Part shown: in pieces, positions 51,355-58,809 of the stretch
Layout of the letters: every line of letters starts with the position of its first letter
Numbering within the stretch: the stretch's first letter is position 1
Source of the DNA: Bradyrhizobium zhengyangense
GTDB lineage: Bacteria > Pseudomonadota > Alphaproteobacteria > Rhizobiales > Xanthobacteraceae
Direction of reading: 5' to 3'
DNA: 64,000 bases
Assembly: GCF_022012435.1 (NCBI RefSeq)
Contig: NZ_JAKLUA010000013.1
Span: forward strand, 1-64,000
Program-made: the position numbers and the translations under genes
The notes under the pieces: model-generated
Seen by the model: the letters and a program-made list of their open reading frames with translations, nothing else
What the model was told of the DNA's origin: nothing
The model's database searches: none

Positions 51355-52785
51355 ATGCTGAACCGCCATTTCTCCATCTACCTCGTCAGCTACATCCTGT
51401 CTGCTGCGATGGGCTTTTTTGCGGTCACCGCCTACACGCGGCTGCTGACGCCGGCGGAGTATGGCGTCTATGTGGTCGGCATGAGCATCGCCGGAATTCT
51501 GGGCGCGATCTTCTTCGCCTGGATCAAGCTGTCGGTGTCGCGCTATCAGGCGATGTCGGCGGAAGTGGATTTTCGCGGCACGGCGATGGTTGGCTTTGCA
51601 CTGACCGTCCTTGCCATGTGTGCGGCGACCCCGCTGGTCTTCCTGTTCCGTAGCGACGTCAGTGTCGAGCTGGTGCTCGCCAGCATGTTCGTCGCGATCA
51701 TGTCGAATGGGTTCGACGTCGGCCAGGAGTTCGAACGTGCCAAGTTTCGGCCCTTTCGATTTGCGGCGATTTCGATGGTGCGCAGCGTGTCGAGCGTCGG
51801 ATTCGGCCTGCTCGGGATCTGGCTTGGCTGGGGCGGCATGGGCCTGCTCGCAGCCTTTGGCCTCGGTTCGCTCGCCGGCGTCATCCTCAATCTCGTCAGC
51901 GATCGCGCCAGGGTCGCAAGCTTTTCGCGCAACCAGTTCATGCAGCTCGCGCGCTACGGCCTGCCGTTGACCCTGGCTGGATTGTCTGTCGCGGTCTATT
52001 CGGCCAGCGACCGGCTGATCGTCGCCTATTTGCTCGGCAGGGATTCCGCCGGCATCTTCGGTGTCGCCGCCGATCTGCCGCGCCAGTTCATGGTCATGAT
52101 CGCCACCAGCGTTGCCGCGGCCACCGTGCCGATGGTGTTCCGCTCGCTGTCGGAGCAGGACACGACGCGGGAGCGGCTGACCGAGAGTCTCGAGCTGCTG
52201 CTCGTCGTTGTCGCGCCCGTCGCGGTCTGGCTTGCGCTCGCCGCAGATCAGGTCACGGGCACGCTCGTCGGTGTCGATTTTCGCGCCGGCGTGTCCGCGC
52301 TGCTGCCGACGCTGGTGCTCGCCCGCTGCTTCGGCATCGCCAATCAATTCTACGTCCAGCTCAGCTTCCAGCTCGCCGAACGGCCCTTCATGCTGGCGGC
52401 ACAGTCGTTCCTCACGCTGGTCTTGAGCATTGCGCTGATGTTCACGATGGTTGCGGGTTATGGCATCTACGGCGCTGCGCTGGCGACGCTTGCAACCGAG
52501 GTGATCGGCTTCGTCGTCGCCGTCGTTCTCATGCGCCGTGCCCATCCCGTGCCGTTCGACGTCAATCGCCTGACCGGCGTCGCCGCTTCTGCCGCGGCAA
52601 TGGCAGCTGCGATCCTCCTCGCGCGGTCGCAGATCCATGGGACGGGTATCGCGGCGCTGATCATCGTGAGCGTTGCGGGCGGCTTTGCCTATGTCGCCCT
52701 CGCGTGGCTTCTCAATGTCGCCAATGTGCGGACGTTGTCGCTGCGCTTCCTGCGAACGTTCAATCGCAAGGCGCTAGGCGTCTAG
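51355..52785 (+). CDS. Wzx-like polysaccharide flippase (MATE/MVF superfamily)
   Basis: A 476-residue integral membrane protein with about 14 hydrophobic segments. It begins MLNRHFSIYLVSYILSAAMG and shows the family's FFAVTAYTRLLTPAEYGVY motif. It flips lipid-linked oligosaccharide units across the inner membrane. The 244-nt gap to the divergent glycosyltransferase holds no further gene or clear operator. No polymerase (Wzy) is nearby. Confidence 0.87.
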   Translation: MLNRHFSIYLVSYILSAAMGFFAVTAYTRLLTPAEYGVYVVGMSIAGILGAIFFAWIKLSVSRYQAMSAEVDFRGTAMVGFALTVLAMCAATPLVFLFRSDVSVELVLASMFVAIMSNGFDVGQEFERAKFRPFRFAAISMVRSVSSVGFGLLGIWLGWGGMGLLAAFGLGSLAGVILNLVSDRARVASFSRNQFMQLARYGLPLTLAGLSVAVYSASDRLIVAYLLGRDSAGIFGVAADLPRQFMVMIATSVAAATVPMVFRSLSEQDTTRERLTESLELLLVVVAPVAVWLALAADQVTGTLVGVDFRAGVSALLPTLVLARCFGIANQFYVQLSFQLAERPFMLAAQSFLTLVLSIALMFTMVAGYGIYGAALATLATEVIGFVVAVVLMRRAHPVPFDVNRLTGVAASAAAMAAAILLARSQIHGTGIAALIIVSVAGGFAYVALAWLLNVANVRTLSLRFLRTFNRKALGV

Positions 52786-52850
52786 GGGCGATTTCGGCCT
52801 CATTCCCCCCGGAGGCGCGCATCCGGCTACGGCGCGGGGTTTGTTCCAGC

Positions 52851-52864
52851 GAGCAATATTGACC
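52851..52864 (-). promoter_or_regulatory. 16-bp motif site A (minus orientation)
   Basis: Read on the minus strand this is CTGGTCAATATTGCTC (52866-52851). It matches two other sites at 55930-55945 and 56048-56063 in 14 of 16 positions, CTG[GT][GT]CAATATTGCTC. It lies about 100 nt upstream of the zinc-ribbon gene at 52961. Confidence 0.6.
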
Positions 52865-52960
52865 AGCAATTTCGGACCCGGAGGCACATGGTGTCCTGGT
52901 CGTCGTCCCTATGGGCAACTATCGGCGATGTAACGCTCTCGCCCGATAGGAGTGAATCGT

Positions 52961-53200
52961 TTGCTTTCGCAATACTTCCACTCATCCGGCCCGTCACTTG
53001 CACCGGTCCTGCGGCCGCGCTGTCCCAAGTGCGGTGGACACGTGAACCTGGTAAGAATTCGAGAGCCATCCGCATTGGACATCGGAATGTTCGATTGCGA
53101 CTGTTGCCAGCACATCTATGCTGCCACAGTTGAAGCAGATCCGATGCGCTCGACAGCCGTCCTCTGGCTCGCCAGTCACGAACTCAGGCCGCCGACCTGA
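52961..53200 (+). CDS. Small zinc-ribbon protein
   Basis: About 79 residues from TTG 52961 (AGGAG 8 nt upstream; an in-frame GTG at 52952 overlaps that site). Contains CPKCGGHVNL and CDCCQHIYAATVE, a CxxC...CxxC zinc ribbon. The protein resembles the minus-strand zinc-ribbon protein at 55623 in layout: Pro-rich lead, CPxC, central segment, CxxC. A shared 16-bp site lies upstream of both. Function unknown. Confidence 0.65.
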   Translation: MLSQYFHSSGPSLAPVLRPRCPKCGGHVNLVRIREPSALDIGMFDCDCCQHIYAATVEADPMRSTAVLWLASHELRPPT

Positions 53201-53204
53201 CCGA

Positions 53205-53393
53205 GTGACCCGAATTGATGATCTGGAGGAATTCGTTCACCGCGAGAACCTGAAACTCTTCAGAAGGCAGCTTGATCTGGCCCAGGACGATGCCCGACGG
53301 CAGTGGCTATTGAAACGTCTCATCGAAGAAGAGGCGAAGGTTCCGGTCGCGGCCGGATGGCTGACGATGGGCGCACCATCAAGGAACTCTTGA
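53205..53393 (+). CDS. Small helical protein
   Basis: About 62 residues from GTG 53205, 4 nt after the zinc-ribbon stop. The core DDLEEFVHRENLKLFRRQLD and RRQWLLKRLIEEEAK matches a short helical family that I recall in Bradyrhizobium. The C-terminal part (WLTMGAPSRNS) is less typical. It overlaps nothing and forms an apparent operon with its neighbours. Function unknown. Confidence 0.6.
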   Translation: MTRIDDLEEFVHRENLKLFRRQLDLAQDDARRQWLLKRLIEEEAKVPVAAGWLTMGAPSRNS

Positions 53394-53406
53394 TGGAGGG
53401 TGTGTC

Positions 53407-53745
53407 ATGAGCGGGTACATTATCAACAACAAGGGTGCTCGCGCTGGACTTCAGACCGGCACGGCCATCTTCGACCTTGCCGGCAGAAAGGTTTACGAGC
53501 TCAGGGGCAACAATATCTATCGTCTCTCGGGCGAATTGGTCGGCCATTTGCTCGATACGCCCGGCTCGGACAAGCGTCTGGATCGCCACAGCCAAGAGCT
53601 TCTTTCCGTCCGAGGACGCCCGGAATCTATCAAGCCGGAGAAGCCTGCCGTCCCGAAGCGGCAGCCGTCTGCCAGCTTCGCGCAAGCAATACGTCTCCGT
53701 CGGATGGTCTCCGACACCCCGTCCAATCGTCGCAAGAAGGGATGA
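53407..53745 (+). CDS. Hypothetical protein of the small-gene cluster
   Basis: 112 residues, MSGYIINNKGARAGLQTGTA..., with GGAGGG 9 nt before ATG. The first 60 residues look like a compact beta domain (IFDLAGRKVYELRGNNIYRLSGELVGHL). The rest is basic and probably disordered (KPEKPAVPKRQPSAS, SNRRKKG). No family recognised. Same direction as the zinc-ribbon gene and only 13 nt after the helical one. Confidence 0.65.
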   Translation: MSGYIINNKGARAGLQTGTAIFDLAGRKVYELRGNNIYRLSGELVGHLLDTPGSDKRLDRHSQELLSVRGRPESIKPEKPAVPKRQPSASFAQAIRLRRMVSDTPSNRRKKG

Positions 53746-53755
53746 TCACGGGGCG

Positions 53756-53983
53756 TCATTGCAGCGGGGATCTCGTCCTCGTCGCGGCATCGTAGATCAG
53801 GATCTGTAGCATTGGAAATCTGCCCAGCAGTTCGGCCCCGGCTTTCTGAGCGGCATTCTGGTCGTCGTAATGCGCCTTCAAGCGACCGTCGACCACCAGC
53901 GAGAAGCCGTCCGTTGGCGCCACGTCGGCTCTTTGAACGATTCTCGGCTCACTCTCGTCTGCTGGTGCAGGGGGCTTTTTCAT
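53756..53983 (-). CDS. Small hypothetical protein
   Basis: About 75 residues from ATG 53983 (53998 possible). MKKPPAPADESEPRIVQRAD, then a short beta-alpha segment DGFSLVVDGRLKAHYDDQNAAQKAGAELLGRFPMLQILIYDAATRTR. This looks like a small single-domain cytoplasmic protein. It converges with the 112-residue gene and has the same direction as the Crp/Fnr gene upstream. Function unknown. Confidence 0.65.
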   Translation of the reverse strand: MKKPPAPADESEPRIVQRADVAPTDGFSLVVDGRLKAHYDDQNAAQKAGAELLGRFPMLQILIYDAATRTRSPLQ

Positions 53984-54142
53984 TGGTTCTTCTCGCATCG
54001 TTGCAAAGTCGAAGCGCCGGTCATTGTCCTGCATCGCGCCTCGCGTGATCGACTGCCATTATAGGCAACGAGACGGCGCGCTTGATGTTCCGCTATGCGC
54101 GGGAGATCGCCCGGACCGCTTCGATCCTTCCGACCGAATGGC

Positions 54143-54823
54143 TCAGTCGTCGTCCCTCACGATCTCTGGCTTGTCATACAAGACCGCGTTCAGCAGGGAA
54201 TTGTGAACTTCGATCTTGCCGTTGTAGGTGATGAAGCCGAGCTTGCGAAACTTGTTCATGAAGAAGCTGACCCGAGAGCGCGTTGTCCCGATCATCTCGG
54301 CGAGCGTCTCCTGACTGATTTGCACTGCAATCGGTTGGGCGACGCCGTCTTTTCCAAAATTTGCCAGGAGAAGGAGGAGCCGCGCGAGCCGCTTCTCGCT
54401 GGAATTGAACAGCTGGTCGATCAGGTCTTCCTCGATGCGGCTGTTTCGGCTGAGAAAGTACCCCATGAACAATTCGGAAAACTTCGGCTCGCCCTTGAGT
54501 GTCGCAAGCATCGCTGGCTTCGCGATGGACGTGATCACACACTGTTCCATCGCCACCGTCGTCGAAATTCGCAAGGGATGTCCGTTCAGGCAGCCTTCGC
54601 CGAAGAATTGCCCCGGCTCCATGATTCCGACCACCGCTTCCTTGCCCTGCTCGGAGACGACCAGAACCTTGATCTTCCCCTTCTGGATATAGAAAACGGT
54701 ATCCGCAGCATCGCCGTGCGAAAACACGACCTGGTTCTTGTCGAATTTCAATATGGCTTTGCCGTCGCCGACCTTGGCGAGAAAGGTCTTTGGATCGAAT
54801 GTTCCTTTCGGCGCTTTTGGCAT
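54143..54823 (-). CDS. Crp/Fnr family transcriptional regulator
   Basis: 226 residues. Cyclic-nucleotide-binding fold (about 25-140) with FFGEGCLNGHPLRISTTV in the phosphate-binding cassette position, so Glu and Arg are present but the arrangement differs from CRP. A long dimer helix follows, then a winged HTH: ISQETLAEMIGTTRSRVSFFMNKF. The recognition helix reads TTRSRVSFF and does not carry the CRP (RExxxR) or FNR (ExxSR) contact residues, so it should bind a different DNA site. There are no N-terminal cysteines, hence no FNR-type iron-sulfur sensor. It stands within the cluster that carries the 16-bp motif. Confidence 0.92.
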   Translation of the reverse strand: MPKAPKGTFDPKTFLAKVGDGKAILKFDKNQVVFSHGDAADTVFYIQKGKIKVLVVSEQGKEAVVGIMEPGQFFGEGCLNGHPLRISTTVAMEQCVITSIAKPAMLATLKGEPKFSELFMGYFLSRNSRIEEDLIDQLFNSSEKRLARLLLLLANFGKDGVAQPIAVQISQETLAEMIGTTRSRVSFFMNKFRKLGFITYNGKIEVHNSLLNAVLYDKPEIVRDDD

Positions 54824-54998
54824 GATGTCGTGGAAGTCCTCTGCAGGATCACCTCAGTTTAGCAGGCCGACACCTGGTCGGTTAGCCGAATCTTGCTTTC
54901 TGCCGGCTCATCATGAGTGCGGCATTAAGCTCCGCGATGCGGTTGGTCGTTTCGATGGGCGACGTCATCGAGTCTAGCAGCTAGGTCGCGTCTCCGTA

Positions 54999-55012
54999 GA
55001 GCAGAATTGCTC
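54999..55012. promoter_or_regulatory. Motif-related site D (GAGCA-N4-TGCTC)
   Basis: GAGCAGAATTGCTC is a perfect GAGCA/TGCTC dyad that shares the TTGCTC half and the TTGCTCA edge with sites B and C but not the full 16-bp motif. It lies about 157 nt upstream of the GlsB/YeaQ-like gene. Otherwise the 339 bases between 54824 and 55162 show no gene. Confidence 0.4.
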
Positions 55013-55162
55013 AGCCCTGTCGGAGGATTGGTCCGCAATAGCGGCAAGCCCCGCGCCGCTCAGACGACCGGCATCTGAGCCGTTTTGCACATCCTGCGCT
55101 GTCGCTCTGGTCTATTCTGAGCGGTGGCGGAAGTTCCGCAGTTTGTTGGTGAGGACGTGAAC

Positions 55163-55468
55163 ATGAACATATCCGGTGAGAGCCTTCTCGTCATATTGGT
55201 CGTGGGCGTTGCGGCTGGCTGGCTGGCGGGTCAGATCGTCATGGGTACGGGCTTGGGTCTGTTTGGCGATCTCGTCGTGGGAATCGCAGGAGCCTTCGTT
55301 GCGAGCTGGATATTTCCGCAACTTGGATTCCATCTCGGTTCTGGGATGGTTGCGCAGATCGTTGACGCAGCGATCGGCGCGATCTTGCTGCTCCTGATCA
55401 TCGGGCTCGTCCGCGGGCGGAGCCGATGGGGCGGAAGCTGGGGCGGCGCTTGGCGGAAACGCTGGTAG
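55163..55468 (+). CDS. GlsB/YeaQ/YmgE family small membrane protein
   Basis: 101 residues, three membrane segments with Gly-rich pattern: SLLVILVVGVAAGWLAGQIV, GLFGDLVVGIAGAFVASWIF, DAAIGAILLLLIIGLV, then a Trp/Gly/Arg-rich tail (SRWGGSWGGAWRKRW). The GWLAG and GxxGDLxVGIxGA motifs are those of the transglycosylase-associated/YeaQ family, commonly stress-induced. GAGG lies 10 nt before ATG. The basic Trp-rich tail is unusual and could bind membrane or nucleic acid. Confidence 0.85.
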   Translation: MNISGESLLVILVVGVAAGWLAGQIVMGTGLGLFGDLVVGIAGAFVASWIFPQLGFHLGSGMVAQIVDAAIGAILLLLIIGLVRGRSRWGGSWGGAWRKRW

Positions 55469-55527
55469 CGCCTCGCGAGAGCATGCGCTTGGAACGAACG
55501 TCGCCGGGGCTACTTGGTGATGGCGAC

Positions 55528-55555
55528 CGGATACGATGCCCACTCATCGTATCCG
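55528..55555. terminator. Bidirectional hairpin between convergent genes
   Basis: CGGATACGATG (55528-55538) and CATCGTATCCG (55545-55555) form a perfect 11-bp stem with a 6-nt loop. It lies between the GlsB-like gene and the convergent zinc-ribbon gene and probably ends both, although the flanking T-run is poor. Confidence 0.5.
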
Positions 55556-55622
55556 ATGAATGGCGGCCCTGGCTCGCAGCCCCTGTGCCAGGGTCGCTTC
55601 ATCCAACGTTCCCCTTCAGCCG

Positions 55623-55820
55623 CTACTTGGCTGCCACCGTCGGATCGACGCTGGATAGTTTGTGGACATTCCCGCACTTCGAGCATTCGAAGATCCGCAG
55701 ATTGGGCCCGTCGCAACCTGCCGCGACGTGGATCAGCATCATGCGGGTTTGGCAGGCCGGACAGAGTGGCCGGGGTATGGGAATCAGCGTCGGTTCGGGA
55801 CGAGCGTAGACCTCTGACAT
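55623..55820 (-). CDS. Small zinc-ribbon protein
   Basis: 65 residues, MSEVYARPEPTLIPIPRPLC..., with CPACQTRMMLIHVAAG and ECSKCGNVHKLSS, a four-Cys zinc ribbon. AGGAGCTTCAT places the start precisely. It resembles the 52961 protein in layout, and the two have the 16-bp motif at a similar distance upstream (about 100-115 nt). Function unknown. Confidence 0.75.
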   Translation of the reverse strand: MSEVYARPEPTLIPIPRPLCPACQTRMMLIHVAAGCDGPNLRIFECSKCGNVHKLSSVDPTVAAK

Positions 55821-55929
55821 ATGAAGCTCCTGCCGATATGGCGGGGTATGCCGTACCCGAAGCCGCCGCCGCTCGCAGCCGATTCGCCGGTTGCGACGGA
55901 GTGAACATGCCGTGCTCCCGTGCCGGCTA

Positions 55930-55945
55930 CTGTTCAATATTGCTC
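55930..55945 (+). promoter_or_regulatory. 16-bp motif site B
   Basis: CTGTTCAATATTGCTC, matching CTG[GT][GT]CAATATTGCTC. About 110 nt from the start of the minus-strand zinc-ribbon gene and about 220 nt from the desaturase start, in a 347-base region with no gene. Confidence 0.6.
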
Positions 55946-56047
55946 ATATGCGGGAATTGCCTGCTGGCCGGAGCGAGCGCTGGGCCGCCTCCGATCGCGG
56001 TGAGCCGCGCGGCCCGGGATGTTCGGATGGGATCGCTGGATCCTGGA

Positions 56048-56063
56048 CTGTGCAATATTGCTC
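56048..56063 (+). promoter_or_regulatory. 16-bp motif site C
   Basis: CTGTGCAATATTGCTC, matching the same motif, exactly 118 bp downstream of site B and about 105 nt upstream of the desaturase start. Confidence 0.6.
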
Positions 56064-56167
56064 AGCAAAGCATCCGCGCACTGATCAATATGGGAGTACG
56101 TGGGGCGCGACCCCGGAGCCGCTGGCGGAGGCGTCCGTGCGCGAGAACCTTATCGGCTTGTGCGGGC

Positions 56168-57202
56168 ATGTTCGGAAGCAAATCAGATATGAGCCCAACA
56201 TTGCCGGAAATCCGCGCACTGCCACAATTGCTCGCCCGTTATCGCGAACCCGACAGCACGCGTGCGGTTTTTGAACTGGTGATCACGGCTGTGCCGTTCC
56301 TGCTCATCTGGGCTCTGATCCAGGGTGCTTTTAGTCACGGTTATTGGCCTGGCCTGCTGCTGGAGGCGCCCGCGGCTGGCTTGCTCGTGCGCCTCTTCAT
56401 GATCCAGCACGATTGCGGACATGGCTCGTTCTTTCGCAGCCGGGTCGTGAACGATTGGGTTGGCCGAACTCTCGGTGTTGTGACCCTGACGCCTTACGAT
56501 TATTGGCGATACAGCCATGCATGCCATCATGCGAACTCCGGCAATCTCGACCACAGGGGACTGGGCGACATCGACACATTGACCGTGGGTGAGTTTCTCG
56601 CGCAGCCGCGCGGGCGTCGGCTGCTATATCGTCTCTATCGGCATCCCCTGGTGATGTTTGGCGTCGGTCCCGCCTATCTCTTCATTCTGAAGCATCGATG
56701 GCCGGTAGGGAGAATGCGTGGCGGCTGGAGACCCTGGCTGAGTACGATGGGCACAAATGTCGCCATCGCGGTTCTTGTCGCTACGGCGGTGCGGTTGGTG
56801 GGCTATGGGCCTTTCCTGCTTGTGCATCTGCCCATTCTGATTCTGGCGGCGTCGATCGGTGTCTGGCTGTTCTACGTCCAGCATCAGTTCGAGCATACGT
56901 ACTGGTCCCATGACGAAGGCTGGAGTTTTCACGAAGCTGCATTGCATGGTAGCTCCCATTACCACTTGCCGGCGGTCCTGCGATGGTTCACGGCGAATAT
57001 CGGCATCCACCACATCCATCACCTGTGCAGCCGGATTCCCTGCTACCGATTGCCCGAAGTGTTGCGGGAGTATCCGCAACTCGCGGGTGTCGGACGGGTG
57101 ACCCTGCTCCCAAGTCTGCGGTCCATGCGGCTGGCCCTGTGGGACGAGGAGCGGTTGCAGCTGGTCTCTTTCGGAGAGGCGTGGGCTCGGCGCGCCAGGT
57201 GA
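56168..57202 (+). CDS. Acyl-lipid fatty acid desaturase (membrane di-iron)
   Basis: About 344 residues from ATG 56168 (ATG 56189 also possible). Membrane desaturase with three His boxes: HDCGH near residue 80, HACHH near 117 and HHIHH near 280, plus four hydrophobic spans. These histidines hold the di-iron centre that inserts a double bond in a membrane lipid acyl chain; the class resembles delta-12/omega-3-type DesA enzymes. A longer upstream frame exists but has no coding character. The desaturase is monocistronic here and preceded by motif site C, so it may be controlled together with the zinc-ribbon genes. Confidence 0.9.
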   Translation: MFGSKSDMSPTLPEIRALPQLLARYREPDSTRAVFELVITAVPFLLIWALIQGAFSHGYWPGLLLEAPAAGLLVRLFMIQHDCGHGSFFRSRVVNDWVGRTLGVVTLTPYDYWRYSHACHHANSGNLDHRGLGDIDTLTVGEFLAQPRGRRLLYRLYRHPLVMFGVGPAYLFILKHRWPVGRMRGGWRPWLSTMGTNVAIAVLVATAVRLVGYGPFLLVHLPILILAASIGVWLFYVQHQFEHTYWSHDEGWSFHEAALHGSSHYHLPAVLRWFTANIGIHHIHHLCSRIPCYRLPEVLREYPQLAGVGRVTLLPSLRSMRLALWDEERLQLVSFGEAWARRAR

Positions 57203-57340
57203 CGAGCCGGTAAAACGCAACGGCTGCGGCTTGCGCATACGCATCTGAATCCTGCGCTACATCTCACGCCCGACAATCAATGTATCGTCTGCCTCGCCGG
57301 CATCGCGAGCGATGCGTCCTCCAACCACAGCGAAGCGACG

Positions 57341-58531
57341 ATGGCACCATCAGGCCCTCTCAGCGGTATCCGCGTTCTCGATCTGACGAGCGTGCTGTTC
57401 GGTCCCTATGCTGCGCAAATGCTCGGCGACTGGGGCGCCGATGTCATCAAGATCGAGCCGCTCGCCGGCGACACCTGGCGCTACACCGGCCTGTTCCGGA
57501 ACCGTGGCATGAGCGGCCAGTTCATGGCGGTCAACCGCAACAAGCGCAGCCTCGCGCTCGACCTGAAACATCCCGATGGCAAGGCGGTGCTGGCCAAGCT
57601 GATCCCGACGGTCGACGCGCTCGTCACCAATGTCCGCCCGGCCGCGATGGCCCGGCTTGGCTTCGGTTATGGGGACTGCGCAAAGCTCAATCCGCGGCTG
57701 GTCTATGCCGCCGCGACCGGCTTCGGCCAGGACGGCCCGTGGGCCGCGCGCCCGGCCTTCGACGAGATCATCCAGGCGGCCTCGGGCCTCGCATCGTCGA
57801 TCGGATCTGACGATGAGCCGCAATTCGTCCCGAGCCTGATCGGCGACAAGATCTGCGCGATGGCGATGGTCGGCGCGGTGTCCGCGGCGCTGTTTCGCCG
57901 CGAGCGCACCGGGCAGGGGCAGATGGTCGAGGTGCCGATGCTGGAGACGATCGCAGGCTTCAACAGCATCGAGATGCTGGGCGGGCATGCGTTCGATCCG
58001 CCGATCGGCCCGACCGGCTACAAGCGCATGAAGAACCGGCGCCCGGTGAAGACGAAGGACGGCTGGCTGACGATGCTGCCCTATTCGGGCGATAATTGGT
58101 GCGCCTTCTTCGAGGCCGTCGGCCGCCCCGAGCTGATCGAGGAGCTCGGCGTGCGCGATCCCGTGCTGCGCTCCCAGAACATCGACAAGGTCTACGATCG
58201 CATGAGCGAGATCGGGCCGACCCGCACCACCGCGGAGTGGGAGGAGCTTTTGCTGCGGCTCGACGTGCCGCACACTGCTTTCGCCAAGCTGACCGAGATC
58301 GGCGAGCAGCCGCATCTTGAAGCCGTCGGCTTGTTTGCCGATATCGATCACCCGACGGAAGGTCGCATTCGCCAGGCGCGCCCTGCGACAAAATTCTCCG
58401 CGAGCCCGGCCGGCATCCATCGTATGGCGCCGCGGCTTGGCGAGCATTCGCGTGAAGTGTTGCGCGAGGCCGGGTTGAGCGACGCCGAAATCGAATTGCT
58501 CGTGGCGAACAAGGCCGTCGGTGCGCCGTAA
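57341..58531 (+). CDS. CaiB/BaiF-type (class III) CoA-transferase
   Basis: 396 residues. PLSGIRVLDLTSVLFGPYAAQMLGDWGADVIKIEP at the N-terminus is the family signature. The conserved RNKRSLALDLKHPDGK follows, then the catalytic Asp in ARPAFDEIIQAASG, and GQMVEVPMLETI. These enzymes move CoA between carboxylic acids such as formyl-CoA/oxalate or carnitine-like substrates. No CoA-linked partner is adjacent, so the acid is unknown. Confidence 0.9.
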   Translation: MAPSGPLSGIRVLDLTSVLFGPYAAQMLGDWGADVIKIEPLAGDTWRYTGLFRNRGMSGQFMAVNRNKRSLALDLKHPDGKAVLAKLIPTVDALVTNVRPAAMARLGFGYGDCAKLNPRLVYAAATGFGQDGPWAARPAFDEIIQAASGLASSIGSDDEPQFVPSLIGDKICAMAMVGAVSAALFRRERTGQGQMVEVPMLETIAGFNSIEMLGGHAFDPPIGPTGYKRMKNRRPVKTKDGWLTMLPYSGDNWCAFFEAVGRPELIEELGVRDPVLRSQNIDKVYDRMSEIGPTRTTAEWEELLLRLDVPHTAFAKLTEIGEQPHLEAVGLFADIDHPTEGRIRQARPATKFSASPAGIHRMAPRLGEHSREVLREAGLSDAEIELLVANKAVGAP

Positions 58532-58548
58532 AGCGGGCGCGCCATTTC

Positions 58549-58564
58549 TGTGATTCTGGTCACA
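58549..58564. promoter_or_regulatory. Perfect CRP-like palindrome
   Basis: TGTGATTCTGGTCACA is an exact TGTGA-N6-TCACA dyad, the CRP consensus. It lies just after the CoA-transferase stop and 246 nt before the L,D-transpeptidase start. Confidence 0.5.
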
Positions 58565-58809
58565 TCCGGCCAGGCTGCCTCCATGGGCGAACATTGCTTC
58601 GCAGCCGTCCCGCCATCGCCAGCCCCGGGGCCAGCCTTGGCCGCCGACCGCCCTTTCGCCCGCACGGACCCTCGTATAAGAGAGTTTCGCCGCTGGAACG
58701 GACCGAATAATGCCGGAAACGGAACAGATGGTGGCTGCGAATTCTTAATCCAAAGATCGCAATCTGACGGATCATCGATGCAAGTGCGGACAGGCAACCG
58801 GGGAATGGC

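Noticed and set aside
52851..56063. The 16-bp motif as sigma-54 promoters (GG...GC)
   Set aside because: The GG and GC elements, where present, are 8 nt apart rather than the required 10, and two of the three sites lack GG.
52851..56063. The 16-bp motif as a FixK/FNR box
   Set aside because: There is no TTGA/C-N6-T/GCAA pattern in it.
55514..56167. An N-terminal extension of the desaturase
   Set aside because: The upstream frame crosses a hairpin, the opposite zinc-ribbon gene and two motif sites, and reads as Arg/Pro/Ser-rich non-coding text.
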